64,000 bases of DNA. Origin: Aquabacter sp965279295 (lineage in GTDB: Bacteria > Pseudomonadota > Alphaproteobacteria > Rhizobiales > Xanthobacteraceae). The notes under the pieces were generated by a model that was given only the letters and a program-made list of their open reading frames with translations, made no database searches and was not told the DNA's origin. The position numbers were made by a program, and so were the translations under genes. Below, in pieces: positions 1 to 8,979 of the stretch. Location: the NCBI GenBank assembly GCA_965279295.1, contig CBDIHQ010000011.1; one strand, written 5' to 3'. Position 1 is the stretch's first letter. Each line of letters begins with the position of its first letter.

Positions 1-1751
1 ATTTCCCCGGTCGCGGGATCGAGCGCGGCCTTGCCCGCCGCGTCATAGGCATACCATCCCGCCCCGGTCTTGCGGCCGAGCCGGCCGGCCTCGCACAGGC
101 GATCCGGAATGGCGACATATCGCTCGTTGGGGTCGCGGGTCGCGGCCCGGCGCTTACGCATGGCGAAAGCGATGTCGAGGCCCGACATATCGGAGACCGC
201 GAAGATGCCCATGGCGAAACCGTAGGCTTCCAGGGCCGCGTCCACGTCCTGCGACGCCGCGCCGTCTTCCACCAGATATTCCGCGTGGCGGCGATAGACG
301 GCATAGATGCGATTGCCGATGAAGCCGTCGCAATTGCCGGCGACGATCGCCTGCTTGCCGATCTTCTTGGCGAAGGCCAGCGCGGTGGCGAGGACGTCGG
401 GCCCAGTCTTCTCCGCCTTCACCACTTCCAGCAGGCGCATCAGATTGGCCGGCGCGAAGAAGTGCAGGCCCACCACGTCCTGCGGGCGCGCGGTCACGGC
501 GGCAATGGCGTCGAGGTCGAGATAGGAGGTGTTGCTCGCAAGCACCGCGCCGCGGCGGGCGATGGCATCGAGGCGCCGGAAGATATCGGCTTTCACATCC
601 ATCGCTTCGAACGCAGCCTCGATGATGAGGTCGACATCCGCGAGCAACTGCCAGTCGGCGGTGGGCGTGACGCGCGCGATGCGCTCGTCTGCCTGCGCCC
701 GTGTCAGCCGGCCGCTCTTGACCGGCCGCTCGTAAAGCCCCTGCACCTTCGCGAAGCCGGCAGCCGCCGCCTCGGCGTCGCGATCGACCAGGACCACGGA
801 AAGGCCGGCATCTGCCAGCGCCACAGCAATGCCGGCGCCCATGGTGCCAGCGCCGATGACGGCGGTGCGCGCGAACGCACGCGGGGTGGCGCCCTCAAGG
901 CCGGGCACCTTGCCGGCCTCGCGCTCGGCGAAGAACAGATGGCGCAGCGCGGCGGCCTCCGCGCTCTCACGAAGCGTCAGGAAGGCCGCGCGCTCGCGGG
1001 CCACCCCTTGCTCGAAATCACCATCGCGCACCGCGCGGATCACACGGATCGCCTCGGCTATGGCGGGAACCCCCTTGGCACCCTTCAGCGCCAGCGCGGC
1101 GGCGGCATCCTCCTCGGCGGCGGCGCCCTCCGGCACCGGCAAAGCGGAGACGCGGCGCTTGGTGCCGTGTTTCGCCAGGCTCAGGACGGTGAGGAAGGAA
1201 TCGGCGAGCACGTCGTCCGCGACGATCTCGTCCAGCAGCCCAAGCTCCAACGCTTCCTTTGCCTTCAAGACCCGCCCTTCGCAGATCAGCGGGATCGCCT
1301 TGGCGATGCCCACCAGACGCGGCAGGCGCTGCGTCCCGCCGGCGCCGGGAATGATGCCGAGGCGCGTTTCGGGAAGCCCGAGCAGCGCCTTGGGGGAGCC
1401 CAGGCGGGCATCGCAGGCCAGAGCGATTTCCAGCCCGCCGCCCAGGGCCGCGCCGTCAATGACGGCGACGACCGGCTTCTCGACAGCGTCGATGGCGGAC
1501 ACCACGTCCGGCAGGGACGGGTCTTCGGGCGGCAGGTTCATCTCGCGAATATCGGCGCCAGCAATGAACCGCCCGGCGCCGCCGCTGATCACCACCCCCT
1601 TCACGGACGCATCCGCCCCCAGTGTCGCCATGGCCTCGATGAGACCCAGGCGGACCGCACGGGAGAGCGCGTTGACCGGGGGATTTGAAATCTCCACCAC
1701 GGCAACAGGGCCGTGGCGGCAGATGGTGACGGGGGTGGGGATCGCAGTCAC
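1..1751 (-). CDS. FadB-like 3-hydroxyacyl-CoA dehydrogenase / enoyl-CoA hydratase, 3' end outside the window
   Basis: Only the first 583 codons are visible; the gene runs off the left edge. The N-terminal part (about residues 1-190) reads as a crotonase domain. An NAD-binding Rossmann motif GAGTMGAG follows at about residue 298, then a 3-hydroxyacyl-CoA dehydrogenase domain. This is the FadB/FadJ arrangement, whose members are usually about 700 residues long. The GTG start at 1751 lies one base after the thiolase stop codon, so the two are surely co-transcribed. In this setting it would hydrate and oxidise acyl-CoA intermediates of phenylacetate breakdown, covering the PaaF and PaaH steps. 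That role is inferred from the neighbours; a general beta-oxidation enzyme is the alternative. Confidence 0.85.
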   Translation of the reverse strand, partial: MTAIPTPVTICRHGPVAVVEISNPPVNALSRAVRLGLIEAMATLGADASVKGVVISGGAGRFIAGADIREMNLPPEDPSLPDVVSAIDAVEKPVVAVIDGAALGGGLEIALACDARLGSPKALLGLPETRLGIIPGAGGTQRLPRLVGIAKAIPLICEGRVLKAKEALELGLLDEIVADDVLADSFLTVLSLAKHGTKRRVSALPVPEGAAAEEDAAAALALKGAKGVPAIAEAIRVIRAVRDGDFEQGVARERAAFLTLRESAEAAALRHLFFAEREAGKVPGLEGATPRAFARTAVIGAGTMGAGIAVALADAGLSVVLVDRDAEAAAAGFAKVQGLYERPVKSGRLTRAQADERIARVTPTADWQLLADVDLIIEAAFEAMDVKADIFRRLDAIARRGAVLASNTSYLDLDAIAAVTARPQDVVGLHFFAPANLMRLLEVVKAEKTGPDVLATALAFAKKIGKQAIVAGNCDGFIGNRIYAVYRRHAEYLVEDGAASQDVDAALEAYGFAMGIFAVSDMSGLDIAFAMRKRRAATRDPNERYVAIPDRLCEAGRLGRKTGAGWYAYDAAGKAALDPATGE

Positions 1752-1752
1752 G

Positions 1753-2961
1753 TCACACCAGCTCGATGAGGGCGGCGATGCCCTGGCCGACGCCGATGCA
1801 CATGGTGCAGACGGCGCGCTTGCCGCCACGGGTTTCCAGCGCGTTCACCGCCGTCATGGCGAGGCGCGCGCCGGACATGCCGAGCGGATGGCCGAGCGCG
1901 ATGGCGCCGCCGTGCGGGTTCACATGCTCGGCGTTATCCGGCAGGCCAAGCTGGCGCAGAACGGCGAGCGCCTGCGAGGCGAACGCCTCGTTCAGTTCGA
2001 TCAGGTCGATGTCACTGAGGGAGAGCTTGTTCTTCTCCAGCAGCTTGCGGGTCGCCGGGGCCGGGCCGATGCCCATGATGCGCGGCGGCACGCCGGCCTG
2101 GACCACCGAGACGACGCGGGCGCGCGGGGTGAGGCCATACTTCTTCACCGCCGCCTCGGAAGCGATGATGAGCGCGCCAGCGCCGTCGTTGACGCCGGAG
2201 GCGTTGCCGGCCGTGACCGAGCCGCCTTCCTTTCGGAACGGGGTCTTCAGAGCGGCAAGCTGCTCAAGGGTGGTCTCGGCACGCGGATGCTCGTCCTTGG
2301 AGAAGACGGTCACCGCGCCCTTCTTGCCCTTCAGTTCGATGGGGGCGATCTCGCGCTCGAAGAAGCCGGCGTCCTGCGCGGCCTTGGCGCGCTGCTGGGA
2401 ATTGTAGGCGAACAGGTCTTGGTCGGCACGGGACACCTGGAAGTCCGCCGCGACGTTCTCGCCGGTCTCCGGCATGGAGTCGACGCCGTACTGCGCCTTC
2501 ATCAGCGGGTTGATGAAACGCCAGCCGATGGTGGTGTCGAAGATTTCCGCCTGGCGGGAGAAGGCGTCGGTCGCCTTGCCCATGACGAAGGGCGCGCGGG
2601 TCATGCTCTCGACGCCGCCGGAGATGATGAGGTCGGCATCGCCCGTGAGAATGGCGCGGGCGCCGATGCCCACCGCGTCGAGGCCGGAGCCGCACAGCCG
2701 GTTGACAGTGGTGCCGGGCGCGCTCACCGGCAGGCCCGCCAGCAGCGCCGCCATGCGGGCCACGTCGCGATTGTCCTCGCCGCCCTGGTTGGCGCAGCCG
2801 AGAATCACGTCGTCCACTGCCTCCCAATCGATATTGGGATTGCGGTCCTTCAGGACGCGGATCGGATGAGCCGCCAGATCATCGGCGCGCACATCCTTCA
2901 GGGCGCCGGCATAGCGGCCGATGGGGGTGCGCGCGAAGTCGCAGATATAGGCGTGCGTCAT
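1753..2961 (-). CDS. paaJ: 3-oxoadipyl-CoA / 3-oxo-5,6-dehydrosuberyl-CoA thiolase
   Basis: A 402-residue thiolase of normal length. The nucleophile is Cys90 (NRLCGSG). His358 lies in the GHPLG motif and the second catalytic Cys388 near the C-terminus (CTMCIGVGQG). The N-terminal sequence and the RLCGSGLDAV context resemble the PcaF/PaaJ branch rather than acetoacetyl-CoA thiolases. In the phenylacetate route it makes two thiolytic cleavages that release acetyl-CoA and finally succinyl-CoA. It is the first gene of a leftward unit with the FadB-like gene, divergent from paaGIK. PcaF of the beta-ketoadipate pathway is an alternative; the adjacent paa genes favour PaaJ. Confidence 0.85.
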   Translation of the reverse strand: MTHAYICDFARTPIGRYAGALKDVRADDLAAHPIRVLKDRNPNIDWEAVDDVILGCANQGGEDNRDVARMAALLAGLPVSAPGTTVNRLCGSGLDAVGIGARAILTGDADLIISGGVESMTRAPFVMGKATDAFSRQAEIFDTTIGWRFINPLMKAQYGVDSMPETGENVAADFQVSRADQDLFAYNSQQRAKAAQDAGFFEREIAPIELKGKKGAVTVFSKDEHPRAETTLEQLAALKTPFRKEGGSVTAGNASGVNDGAGALIIASEAAVKKYGLTPRARVVSVVQAGVPPRIMGIGPAPATRKLLEKNKLSLSDIDLIELNEAFASQALAVLRQLGLPDNAEHVNPHGGAIALGHPLGMSGARLAMTAVNALETRGGKRAVCTMCIGVGQGIAALIELV

Positions 2962-3162
2962 GATGATCTCCGATGATCCGGGTCAGGCGATTTGGAGCGC
3001 GCAGAAAACCCGAACACGCTGCTTCGGGAAAGCCGAATCTGCGGAAATTTCGGACAAACAGATCGCCGAACAGGCACTTATTCCCGAAGGGGGCGGGGTT
3101 CGGCACTTGGGAAATCGCTTCGACATGGCATCCTCCGTGCCGGTGGAGCATTGTCGGCCTGA

Positions 3163-3190
3163 TTGACAAGCTTGCTCCTTGAGCTAAAGA
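3163..3190 (+). promoter_or_regulatory. Sigma-70-type promoter for paaGIK
   Basis: A consensus -35 box TTGACA (3163-3168) is followed after 16 bases by TAAAGA (3185-3190), a fair -10 match. The operator-like palindrome begins at the next base, so a bound repressor would cover the transcription start. The promoter reads toward paaG, whose GTG start is at 3249. Called by eye from spacing and context. Confidence 0.55.
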
Positions 3191-3210
3191 TTAACCGATC
3201 GATCGGTTAA
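3191..3210. promoter_or_regulatory. Perfect 20-bp palindromic operator, probably for a TetR-type repressor
   Basis: The sequence TTAACCGATCGATCGGTTAA is an exact inverted repeat with no central spacer. ACCG...CGGT cores of this kind are typical of TetR-family operators, and TetR-type PaaR proteins control phenylacetate genes in several proteobacteria. It lies between the divergent paaJ and paaG units, directly after the predicted -10 box. No TetR gene is in the window, so the regulator must be elsewhere. Confidence 0.65.
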
Positions 3211-3248
3211 TTCAAGAGGCTCTCTGAGGAGCCCAGTGGGAGGATCGG

Positions 3249-4037
3249 GTGGAGAACGTGCTTCTCGTGGACCGCCATGACGGCTGGACCGCTTTGACCC
3301 TGAACCGGCCGGACCGGTTGAACGCCTTCACCGAGGAGCTGCACCTCGCATTGCGCGGCGCCCTCGATGAGATCGCCGCCGACGAGACCTGCCGCGCGGT
3401 TCTCCTCACCGGCGCCGGTCGCGGCTTCTGCGCCGGCCAGGATCTGGGTGCGCGGGTCGGCCTCAAGGAGGCCCCGGACCTCGGCGCCACCATCGAGACC
3501 TTCTATAATCCCCTGATCCGCCGCATCCGGGCGCTGAAGAAGCCTGTGGTCTGCGCGGTCAACGGCGTCGCAGCCGGTGCCGGAGCAAACATCGCCTTCG
3601 CCTGCGACATCGTGCTTGCGGCGAAGTCCGCGAAATTCATCCAGGCGTTCTCGAAGATCGGCCTCGTGCCGGATTCCGGCGGCACCTTCTTCCTGCCACG
3701 CCTGGTGGGCGATGCCCGCGCCCGCGCGCTCATGATGCTGGCGGAACCCGTCACCGCCGATGAAGCGGAAAGCTGGGGTATGATCTGGCGGGCGGTGGAA
3801 GACACCGACCTGCGCCCGGAGGCGGAAAAGCTCGTCGCCCATCTCGCGACCCAGCCGACCCACGGCCTGGCGCTGACCAAGCAGGCGCTCAACGCTTCCG
3901 CCGGTAACGATCTCGACACCCAGCTCGACCTGGAACGCGATCTTCAGCGCGAGGCGGGGCGTAGCCCTGACTATGCCGAAGGCACCAAAGCCTTCATGGA
4001 AAAGCGCGCGCCCCGCTTCACGGGCCGCTCCTCATGA
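3249..4037 (+). CDS. paaG: 2-(1,2-epoxy-1,2-dihydrophenyl)acetyl-CoA isomerase
   Basis: A 262-residue crotonase-fold protein. The oxyanion-hole region carries GFCAGQDLGAR (about residues 59-69) and VNGVAAGAG (105-112). Asp142 in the GLVPDSGGT segment corresponds to the catalytic acid of PaaG isomerases. The GTG start at 3249 is chosen because a GGGAGG ribosome-binding site lies about six bases upstream. PaaG converts the ring epoxide of phenylacetyl-CoA to its oxepin and also shifts double bases of downstream enoyl-CoAs. It is first in the paaG-paaI-paaK unit and overlaps paaI by four bases (ATGA). The role rests on family resemblance plus operon context. Confidence 0.88.
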   Translation: MENVLLVDRHDGWTALTLNRPDRLNAFTEELHLALRGALDEIAADETCRAVLLTGAGRGFCAGQDLGARVGLKEAPDLGATIETFYNPLIRRIRALKKPVVCAVNGVAAGAGANIAFACDIVLAAKSAKFIQAFSKIGLVPDSGGTFFLPRLVGDARARALMMLAEPVTADEAESWGMIWRAVEDTDLRPEAEKLVAHLATQPTHGLALTKQALNASAGNDLDTQLDLERDLQREAGRSPDYAEGTKAFMEKRAPRFTGRSS

Positions 4038-4495
4038 GCACGCTGACTAACGTCCGCTCCCCCGAGGAGACCGCGCGGCTGTGCGCCGACACCATGTGGG
4101 AAAACGATCCCGCGACGCGCGGCCTCGGCATGGAATTGCTGGCGGTGGCCCCCGGCTCTGCCACCCTCTCCATGGTGCTGGCGCCCTATATGGCGAACGG
4201 GCACGGCACGGCACACGGCGGCTTTATCTTCACGCTGGCCGACAGTGCCTTCGCCTTCGCCTGCAACACTTATGACGAGCGCAGCGTCGCGGGGCACTGC
4301 TCCATCAGCTTCCTTCGGCCGGGCACCCGGGGCCACACATTGGTGGCAACCGCGCGAGAAATCACCCGCGCCGGGCGCTCCGGCATCTACGACGTGAGCG
4401 TCACGCAGGACGGCGAGTTGATCGCGGAATTTCGCGGCCATTCCCGCACCATAGGCGGCCCGATCATCGCGCCAGACGCGCAAACAAAGTCCTGA
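4034..4495 (+). CDS. paaI: Hydroxyphenylacetyl-CoA thioesterase
   Basis: A 153-residue single hotdog-fold thioesterase. It has the family signature HGGFIFTLAD, with His61 and catalytic-type Asp70. PaaI releases CoA from dead-end hydroxylated phenylacetyl-CoA products and so protects the CoA pool of the phenylacetate pathway. Translation is probably coupled to paaG because the start codon overlaps the paaG stop (ATGA at 4034-4037). paaK follows 12 bases later. Length and motif fit PaaI closely. Confidence 0.9.
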   Translation: MSTLTNVRSPEETARLCADTMWENDPATRGLGMELLAVAPGSATLSMVLAPYMANGHGTAHGGFIFTLADSAFAFACNTYDERSVAGHCSISFLRPGTRGHTLVATAREITRAGRSGIYDVSVTQDGELIAEFRGHSRTIGGPIIAPDAQTKS

Positions 4496-4507
4496 GCGGA
4501 GGAGATA

Positions 4508-5842
4508 ATGAACATGGCGCAGCCGGCCACCAGCTTCGACCGCAGCATCAAGGACGGCCTCGACGCCGTCGAGCGCGCGTCCCGTGACGAGGTCATGTCT
4601 CTCCAGCGCCGGCGCCTCGCCTGGTCGCTGAAGCATGCCTACGACAACGTGCCGTTCTACCGCGCGCAGTTCGACGCGGCGGGCGTGCACCCCTCGGACT
4701 TCAAAGACCTGTCCGACCTCGCCAAATTCCCGTTCACGGTGAAGAAGGACCTGCGGGACAACTATCCCTTCGGCCTGTTCGCCGTGCCGCGCGAGAAGCT
4801 GGCGCGCATCCACGGCTCCTCGGGCACCACCGGCAAGCCGATCGTCGTGGGCTACACGCAGGCCGACATCGACATGTGGGCGGACGTGATGGCCCGCTCG
4901 ATCCGCGCCGCCGGCGCACGCCCCGGCATGATGGTGCATGTGGCCTACGGCTACGGCCTGTTCACCGGCGGCCTCGGCGCGCATTACGGTGCCGAGCGCC
5001 TCGGCTGTACCGTCGTGCCGATGTCCGGCGGCATGACAGACCGGCAGGTCCAGCTCATCACCGACTTCAAGCCCGAGGTCATCATGGTGACGCCCAGCTA
5101 CATGCTGGCCATCCTCGACGGCTTCGCCAAAGCCGGGCTCGACCCGCGCGAAAGCTCGCTCAAGTTCGGCATTTTCGGCGCAGAGCCATGGACGAATGCC
5201 ATGCGCGGGGAGATCGAGCACGCCTTTGCCATGGACGCCACCGACATCTATGGCCTCTCGGAAGTGATCGGCCCCGGTGTCGCGCAGGAGTGCGTGGAGA
5301 CCAAGGACGGCCTGCACGTCTGGGAAGACCATTTCTATCCCGAGATCATCGATCCCGTGACGGGCGAGGTGGTGCCGGACGGCGAGATGGGCGAACTGGT
5401 CTTCACCTCGCTGACCAAGGAAGCCTTTCCGATCATCCGCTATCGCACCCGCGACCTCACGCGCCTGCTTCCCGGCACGGCGCGCCCCGGCATGCGGCGC
5501 ATGGAGAAGGTGACGGGCCGCTCCGACGACATGATGATCCTGCGCGGGGTCAATGTGTTCCCGACCCAGATCGAGGAAGCCCTGCTCGCCACCGACTGGT
5601 GCGCCGGCCACTTCTTCATCGAACTGACCCGCGAAGGGCGCATGGACGAGATGAGCGTCCTCACCGAGGCCCGCGAGGAGCATTGGGACGGCGCCGGCCT
5701 TAAGGTTCACGCTGAGCGGCTGGTGACGCGCATCAAGGACACTATCGGCATCACCACCCGCGTGACCATCCAGGCACCCGGCTCCATCGAGCGTTCCGCA
5801 GGCAAGGCCCGCCGCGTGGTGGACAAGCGCCCGAAGGGGTAA
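4508..5842 (+). CDS. paaK: Phenylacetate-CoA ligase
   Basis: A 444-residue AMP-forming acyl-CoA ligase, close to the usual PaaK length of about 440. The ATP loop SSGTTGK is at residues 104-110. A YGLSE motif lies mid-protein, YRTRDL marks the adenylate-contacting region, and GRSDDMMILRG starts the C-terminal lid domain. It activates phenylacetate to phenylacetyl-CoA, the entry step of the pathway. GGAGGAG just before the start is a strong ribosome-binding site. The oxygenase genes paaABCDE are not in this window and presumably lie elsewhere. Confidence 0.93.
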   Translation: MNMAQPATSFDRSIKDGLDAVERASRDEVMSLQRRRLAWSLKHAYDNVPFYRAQFDAAGVHPSDFKDLSDLAKFPFTVKKDLRDNYPFGLFAVPREKLARIHGSSGTTGKPIVVGYTQADIDMWADVMARSIRAAGARPGMMVHVAYGYGLFTGGLGAHYGAERLGCTVVPMSGGMTDRQVQLITDFKPEVIMVTPSYMLAILDGFAKAGLDPRESSLKFGIFGAEPWTNAMRGEIEHAFAMDATDIYGLSEVIGPGVAQECVETKDGLHVWEDHFYPEIIDPVTGEVVPDGEMGELVFTSLTKEAFPIIRYRTRDLTRLLPGTARPGMRRMEKVTGRSDDMMILRGVNVFPTQIEEALLATDWCAGHFFIELTREGRMDEMSVLTEAREEHWDGAGLKVHAERLVTRIKDTIGITTRVTIQAPGSIERSAGKARRVVDKRPKG

Positions 5843-5858
5843 GGTGGCTGCGCTGATG

Positions 5859-6053
5859 TTGTCCGGACAAGCGAAAGCGAAGCTTGAGCGCAGATCCGGG
5901 ATCCAGCGCAAGGGAACGCCGCAGGCGCTTCAACCCATCTCCGCCGCCACGCGGCGGAGATGCTTCACGCTGGTCGCTGACGGCCGGCTTCGCCGGCCTT
6001 TTCGCTGGGTCCCGGATCGGCGCTCCGGCTGCGCCGTCGCTTGTCCGGGACAA
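5859..6053. repeat. 195-bp imperfect inverted-repeat element between paaK and typA
   Basis: The left arm (about 5859-5908) and right arm (about 6003-6053) are near complements. Each carries TTGTCCGG, ACAA and a GATCCGGGA/TCCCGGATC core. The middle is GC-rich and holds no convincing gene. Long hairpins of this style are common in Hyphomicrobiales intergenic regions and behave like non-autonomous, MITE- or REP-like elements. No second copy was found in the window, so mobility is inferred. Confidence 0.55.
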
Positions 6054-6072
6054 AACCTGCCCAATCCAAATG

Positions 6073-6106
6073 AAAAAGGCCGGGCTGAGCCCGGCCTTTC
6101 GTTTTT
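6073..6106. terminator. Bidirectional Rho-independent terminator
   Basis: An 11-bp perfect stem, AAAGGCCGGGC paired with its complement across a TGA loop, spans 6075-6099. It has an A-run on its left flank and TTTTT at 6102-6106 on its right. It sits between the convergent ends of paaK (plus strand) and typA (minus strand), so it can end both transcripts. Confidence 0.88.
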
Positions 6107-6129
6107 CAGAGCAAACGCTGAGGCACGCC

Positions 6130-7956
6130 TCAGGCGAGTTCGCTGACGCTCTTGCGCTCGTTGCGCTTGCGCTCGTTCGGGTCGAGCCAGCGCTTGCGCA
6201 GGCGGATGGACTTGGGTGTCACTTCCACCAGTTCGTCGTCCTGAATCCAGGCCAGCGACCGCTCCAGCGTCATGCGGATCGGCGGGGTCAGGCGCACGGC
6301 CTCATCCTTCGACGTGGTGCGGATGTTAGTGAGCTTCTTGCCCTTGAGCACGTTCACTTCCAGGTCGTTGTCCCGGTTGTGGATGCCGACCAGCATGCCC
6401 TGGTACACTTTCCAGCCCGGCTCGATGATCATCGGGCCGCGATCTTCCAGGTTCCACAGCGCGTAGGCCACGGCTTCGCCGGACTCATTCGAGATCAGGA
6501 CGCCGTTGGTGCGGCTCGGAATCTCGCCCTTGTGCGGCTCATAAGCCTTGAATAGGCGGTTCATGATGGCGGTGCCACGGGTGTCGGTGAGCAGTTCCGA
6601 CTGATAGCCGATGAGGCCACGGGTGGGAGCGTAGAACACGAGGCGCTGGCGATTGCCGCCAGAGGGGCGCATTTCCACCATTTCGGCGCGGCGCTCGGAC
6701 ATCTTCTGCACCACGGTGCCGGAATATTCCTCGTCCACGTCGATGACGACTTCCTCGACGGGCTCAAGGGTCTCGCCGTTCGGCCCCTGGGAATACACGA
6801 CGCGGGGCCGCGACACCGCCAGCTCGAAGCCCTCGCGGCGCATGGTTTCGATCAGGATCGCGAGCTGGAGTTCGCCGCGCCCGGAGACGAAGAACGAATC
6901 CTTGTCGTCGGATTCCTCGATCTTCAGCGTGACGTTGCCCTCGCCCTCCTTGAACAGGCGGTCGCGGATCATGCGGCTCGTGACCTTGTCGCCCTCGGTG
7001 CCGGCCAGCGGCGAATCGTTGACGATGAAGGACATTGTGACGGTCGGCGGATCGATCGGCTGTGCCTGGATCGCGGTGTCGACCGAGGGATCGCAGAAGG
7101 TGTCGGCCACGGAGCCCTTCACGAGGCCGGCGATCGATACGATGTCGCCCGCTTCGCCGATTTCGATGGGCTGACGCTCGATGCCGCGGAACGCGAGAAT
7201 CTTCGAGACGCGGCCGGTCTCAACGAGGTTGCCCTCGCGGTCGAGCACCTTGACGCTCTGATTCGGGCGCACAGAGCCCGAGGAGATGCGGCCCGTGATG
7301 ATGCGGCCGAGGAACGGGTTCGCCTCAAGCAGCGTGCCGAGCATGCGGAACGGCATCTCGTCCACATGGGCCGGCGGCACATGCTTCAGCACCAGATCGA
7401 ACAGCGGGCCGAGCGCCTGATCCTTCGGGCCCTCGGGCTCATCGGCCATCCAGCCATCGCGGCCGGAACCGTAGAGAATCGGGAAGTCGAGCTGCTCGTC
7501 GGTGGCGTCGAGCGCCGCGAACAAGTCGAACACCTCGTTGATGACTTCCTGCGGGCGACCGTCCGGCCGATCCACCTTGTTGATGGCGACGATGGGCTTG
7601 AGGCCGATCTTCAGCGCCTTGCCGACCACGAACTTGGTCTGCGGCATGGGGCCTTCAGCGGCGTCCACGAGAACGATCGCGCCGTCCACCATGGAGAGGA
7701 TGCGCTCCACCTCGCCGCCGAAATCGGCATGGCCCGGGGTGTCGACGATGTTGATGCGCACACCTTTCCACACCACCGAGGTGGCCTTGGCCAGGATGGT
7801 GATGCCGCGTTCTTTTTCCAGGTCGTTGGAATCCATGACCCGCTCGGCGACACGCTGGTTGTCGCGGAAGGAGCCGGACTGCTGGAGCAGCTTGTCGACC
7901 AGCGTCGTCTTGCCGTGGTCGACGTGGGCGATAATGGCGATATTGCGCAGTTCCAT
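6130..7956 (-). CDS. typA: Ribosome-associated translational GTPase TypA/BipA
   Basis: With the ATG at 7956 the protein begins MELRNIAIIAHVDHGKTT and has 608 residues, matching the usual length of about 607. A longer reading frame to 8043 exists, but the extra 29 residues have no family counterpart. The G1 motif AHVDHGKTT (residues 10-18), DTPGHADFGGEVER (G3 region) and NKVDRPD (G4) are intact. Elongation-factor-like domains and the TypA-specific C-terminal domain follow. The family binds ribosomes and assists 50S assembly and stress adaptation. It is transcribed alone and ends at a strong terminator. Confidence 0.95.
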   Translation of the reverse strand: MELRNIAIIAHVDHGKTTLVDKLLQQSGSFRDNQRVAERVMDSNDLEKERGITILAKATSVVWKGVRINIVDTPGHADFGGEVERILSMVDGAIVLVDAAEGPMPQTKFVVGKALKIGLKPIVAINKVDRPDGRPQEVINEVFDLFAALDATDEQLDFPILYGSGRDGWMADEPEGPKDQALGPLFDLVLKHVPPAHVDEMPFRMLGTLLEANPFLGRIITGRISSGSVRPNQSVKVLDREGNLVETGRVSKILAFRGIERQPIEIGEAGDIVSIAGLVKGSVADTFCDPSVDTAIQAQPIDPPTVTMSFIVNDSPLAGTEGDKVTSRMIRDRLFKEGEGNVTLKIEESDDKDSFFVSGRGELQLAILIETMRREGFELAVSRPRVVYSQGPNGETLEPVEEVVIDVDEEYSGTVVQKMSERRAEMVEMRPSGGNRQRLVFYAPTRGLIGYQSELLTDTRGTAIMNRLFKAYEPHKGEIPSRTNGVLISNESGEAVAYALWNLEDRGPMIIEPGWKVYQGMLVGIHNRDNDLEVNVLKGKKLTNIRTTSKDEAVRLTPPIRMTLERSLAWIQDDELVEVTPKSIRLRKRWLDPNERKRNERKSVSELA

Positions 7957-8076
7957 GAGTTCCAAACACCAAAAGGCGGGCTCGATACGTCTCGAACCCG
8001 CTGGCTTCATTTTGCGGCGCAAAATACACAAGAGCGGCGGCAAATCAATGCGTGGCGGGTTGCCGCCCCCGGAAGG

Positions 8077-8325
8077 TCAGCTCGGACACTGCTCGATGGC
8101 CCTGCGAATCTGCTCGGCGGTCAGTACGCGCCCCTCGGCGGTGCGCAGCCAGGCGAGTTCCCGGCCGGCCGGGGATTGGGTCATGGCGAAGGTCATCGCC
8201 TCCTCCAGATTGGCGAATGCATAGGGCTCAGGCCACGTCTCCGGTATCGTCACGGACTGGAACGATGACCAGTATTGCAGCGTCACCTTGTTCTTGGCCG
8301 ATTCGGCTTCCACATGGCGGTGCAT
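8077..8325 (-). CDS. Small hypothetical protein (82 aa)
   Basis: I do not recognise this protein. It is short and soluble, with no signal peptide or membrane segment, and it is rich in Glu, Gln and Ala. Its balanced composition and the TGG/TAT codons in plausible places make it look coding rather than a GC shadow. It lies upstream of typA on the same strand, separated by about 120 bases. No functional motif is visible. Confidence 0.55.
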   Translation of the reverse strand: MHRHVEAESAKNKVTLQYWSSFQSVTIPETWPEPYAFANLEEAMTFAMTQSPAGRELAWLRTAEGRVLTAEQIRRAIEQCPS

Positions 8326-8460
8326 TGTGGTTCTCCCGGCTTGTTCCTCCCTCTCGCCTTAAAATCAACGAAGCCCGGCGCGCAGGGTTCCCCGGGCCTT
8401 GCGCCGGTTCCTGAGGCACGTCATTGGCTTTAGGCGAGCGCCCGAAAGGCGGAGGTCGCA

Positions 8461-8976
8461 ATGGTACCGATAGAATTGCTGTTCGGGATCCTGGTGAGCA
8501 TGGTGAACATCGCCATCCACTCGGTCATCAGCGTGTTTCTGATGCGGTTCATGCGCGGCATGCGGCGGCGCACCGTCGAGCGGCGGCGCATCGAGGCCTT
8601 CGCCCTGACCATGATGCTAACCGGCAGCGTGCTGTCTTTCTCCCATATGCTCCACGTCGCGGTCTGGGCAATGTCCTATGACCTGGTGGGCGCGGCAAAG
8701 ACGGGGGATGGCTATTATCTCGCCTTCGTGAACTTCACGACCCTGGGATACGGGGACATCCTGCCCGCGCGGCGCTGGCGGCTGCTCGGGCCGATCACCG
8801 CCGCCAACGGGATGCTTCTGTTCGGCTGGTCCACCGCGCTCATCTTCGCCGTGCTGACCCGCGCCGCGCTTGTGCTGCATGTCTACGACGCGCCTGTGCC
8901 GCGCAAGAAAGTCACGCACCACCGCGCCAAAGCCACCGCGCCGCCGGACACCATCGACATCTTGCGGGAGGACTGA
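8461..8976 (+). CDS. Two-pore-helix type potassium channel family protein
   Basis: A 171-residue membrane protein. Hydrophobic segments lie at about residues 5-30, 47-70 and 105-140. A re-entrant pore loop carries the K+ selectivity signature TLGYGD (94-99), as in the Ion_trans_2 family. There is no regulatory RCK or cyclic-nucleotide domain, so it is probably a small ion-conducting subunit acting as a tetramer in the inner membrane. Neighbouring genes give no hint of a pathway. The C-terminus is short, charged and cytoplasmic-looking. Confidence 0.85.
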   Translation: MVPIELLFGILVSMVNIAIHSVISVFLMRFMRGMRRRTVERRRIEAFALTMMLTGSVLSFSHMLHVAVWAMSYDLVGAAKTGDGYYLAFVNFTTLGYGDILPARRWRLLGPITAANGMLLFGWSTALIFAVLTRAALVLHVYDAPVPRKKVTHHRAKATAPPDTIDILRED

Positions 8977-8979
8977 GCT

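Noticed and set aside
829..2976. Long plus-strand open frames opposite the thiolase and FadB-like genes
   Set aside because: The Arg/Ala/Ser-rich translations and lack of family features are typical of antisense frames in high-GC genes.
3971..5911. 646-codon minus-strand frame opposite paaK and paaI
   Set aside because: His/Gly/Arg-rich, no domain, fully overlapped by well-supported genes on the other strand.
7957..8043. 29-residue N-terminal extension of TypA
   Set aside because: TypA proteins begin at the MELRNIAII sequence; the extension has no family counterpart.
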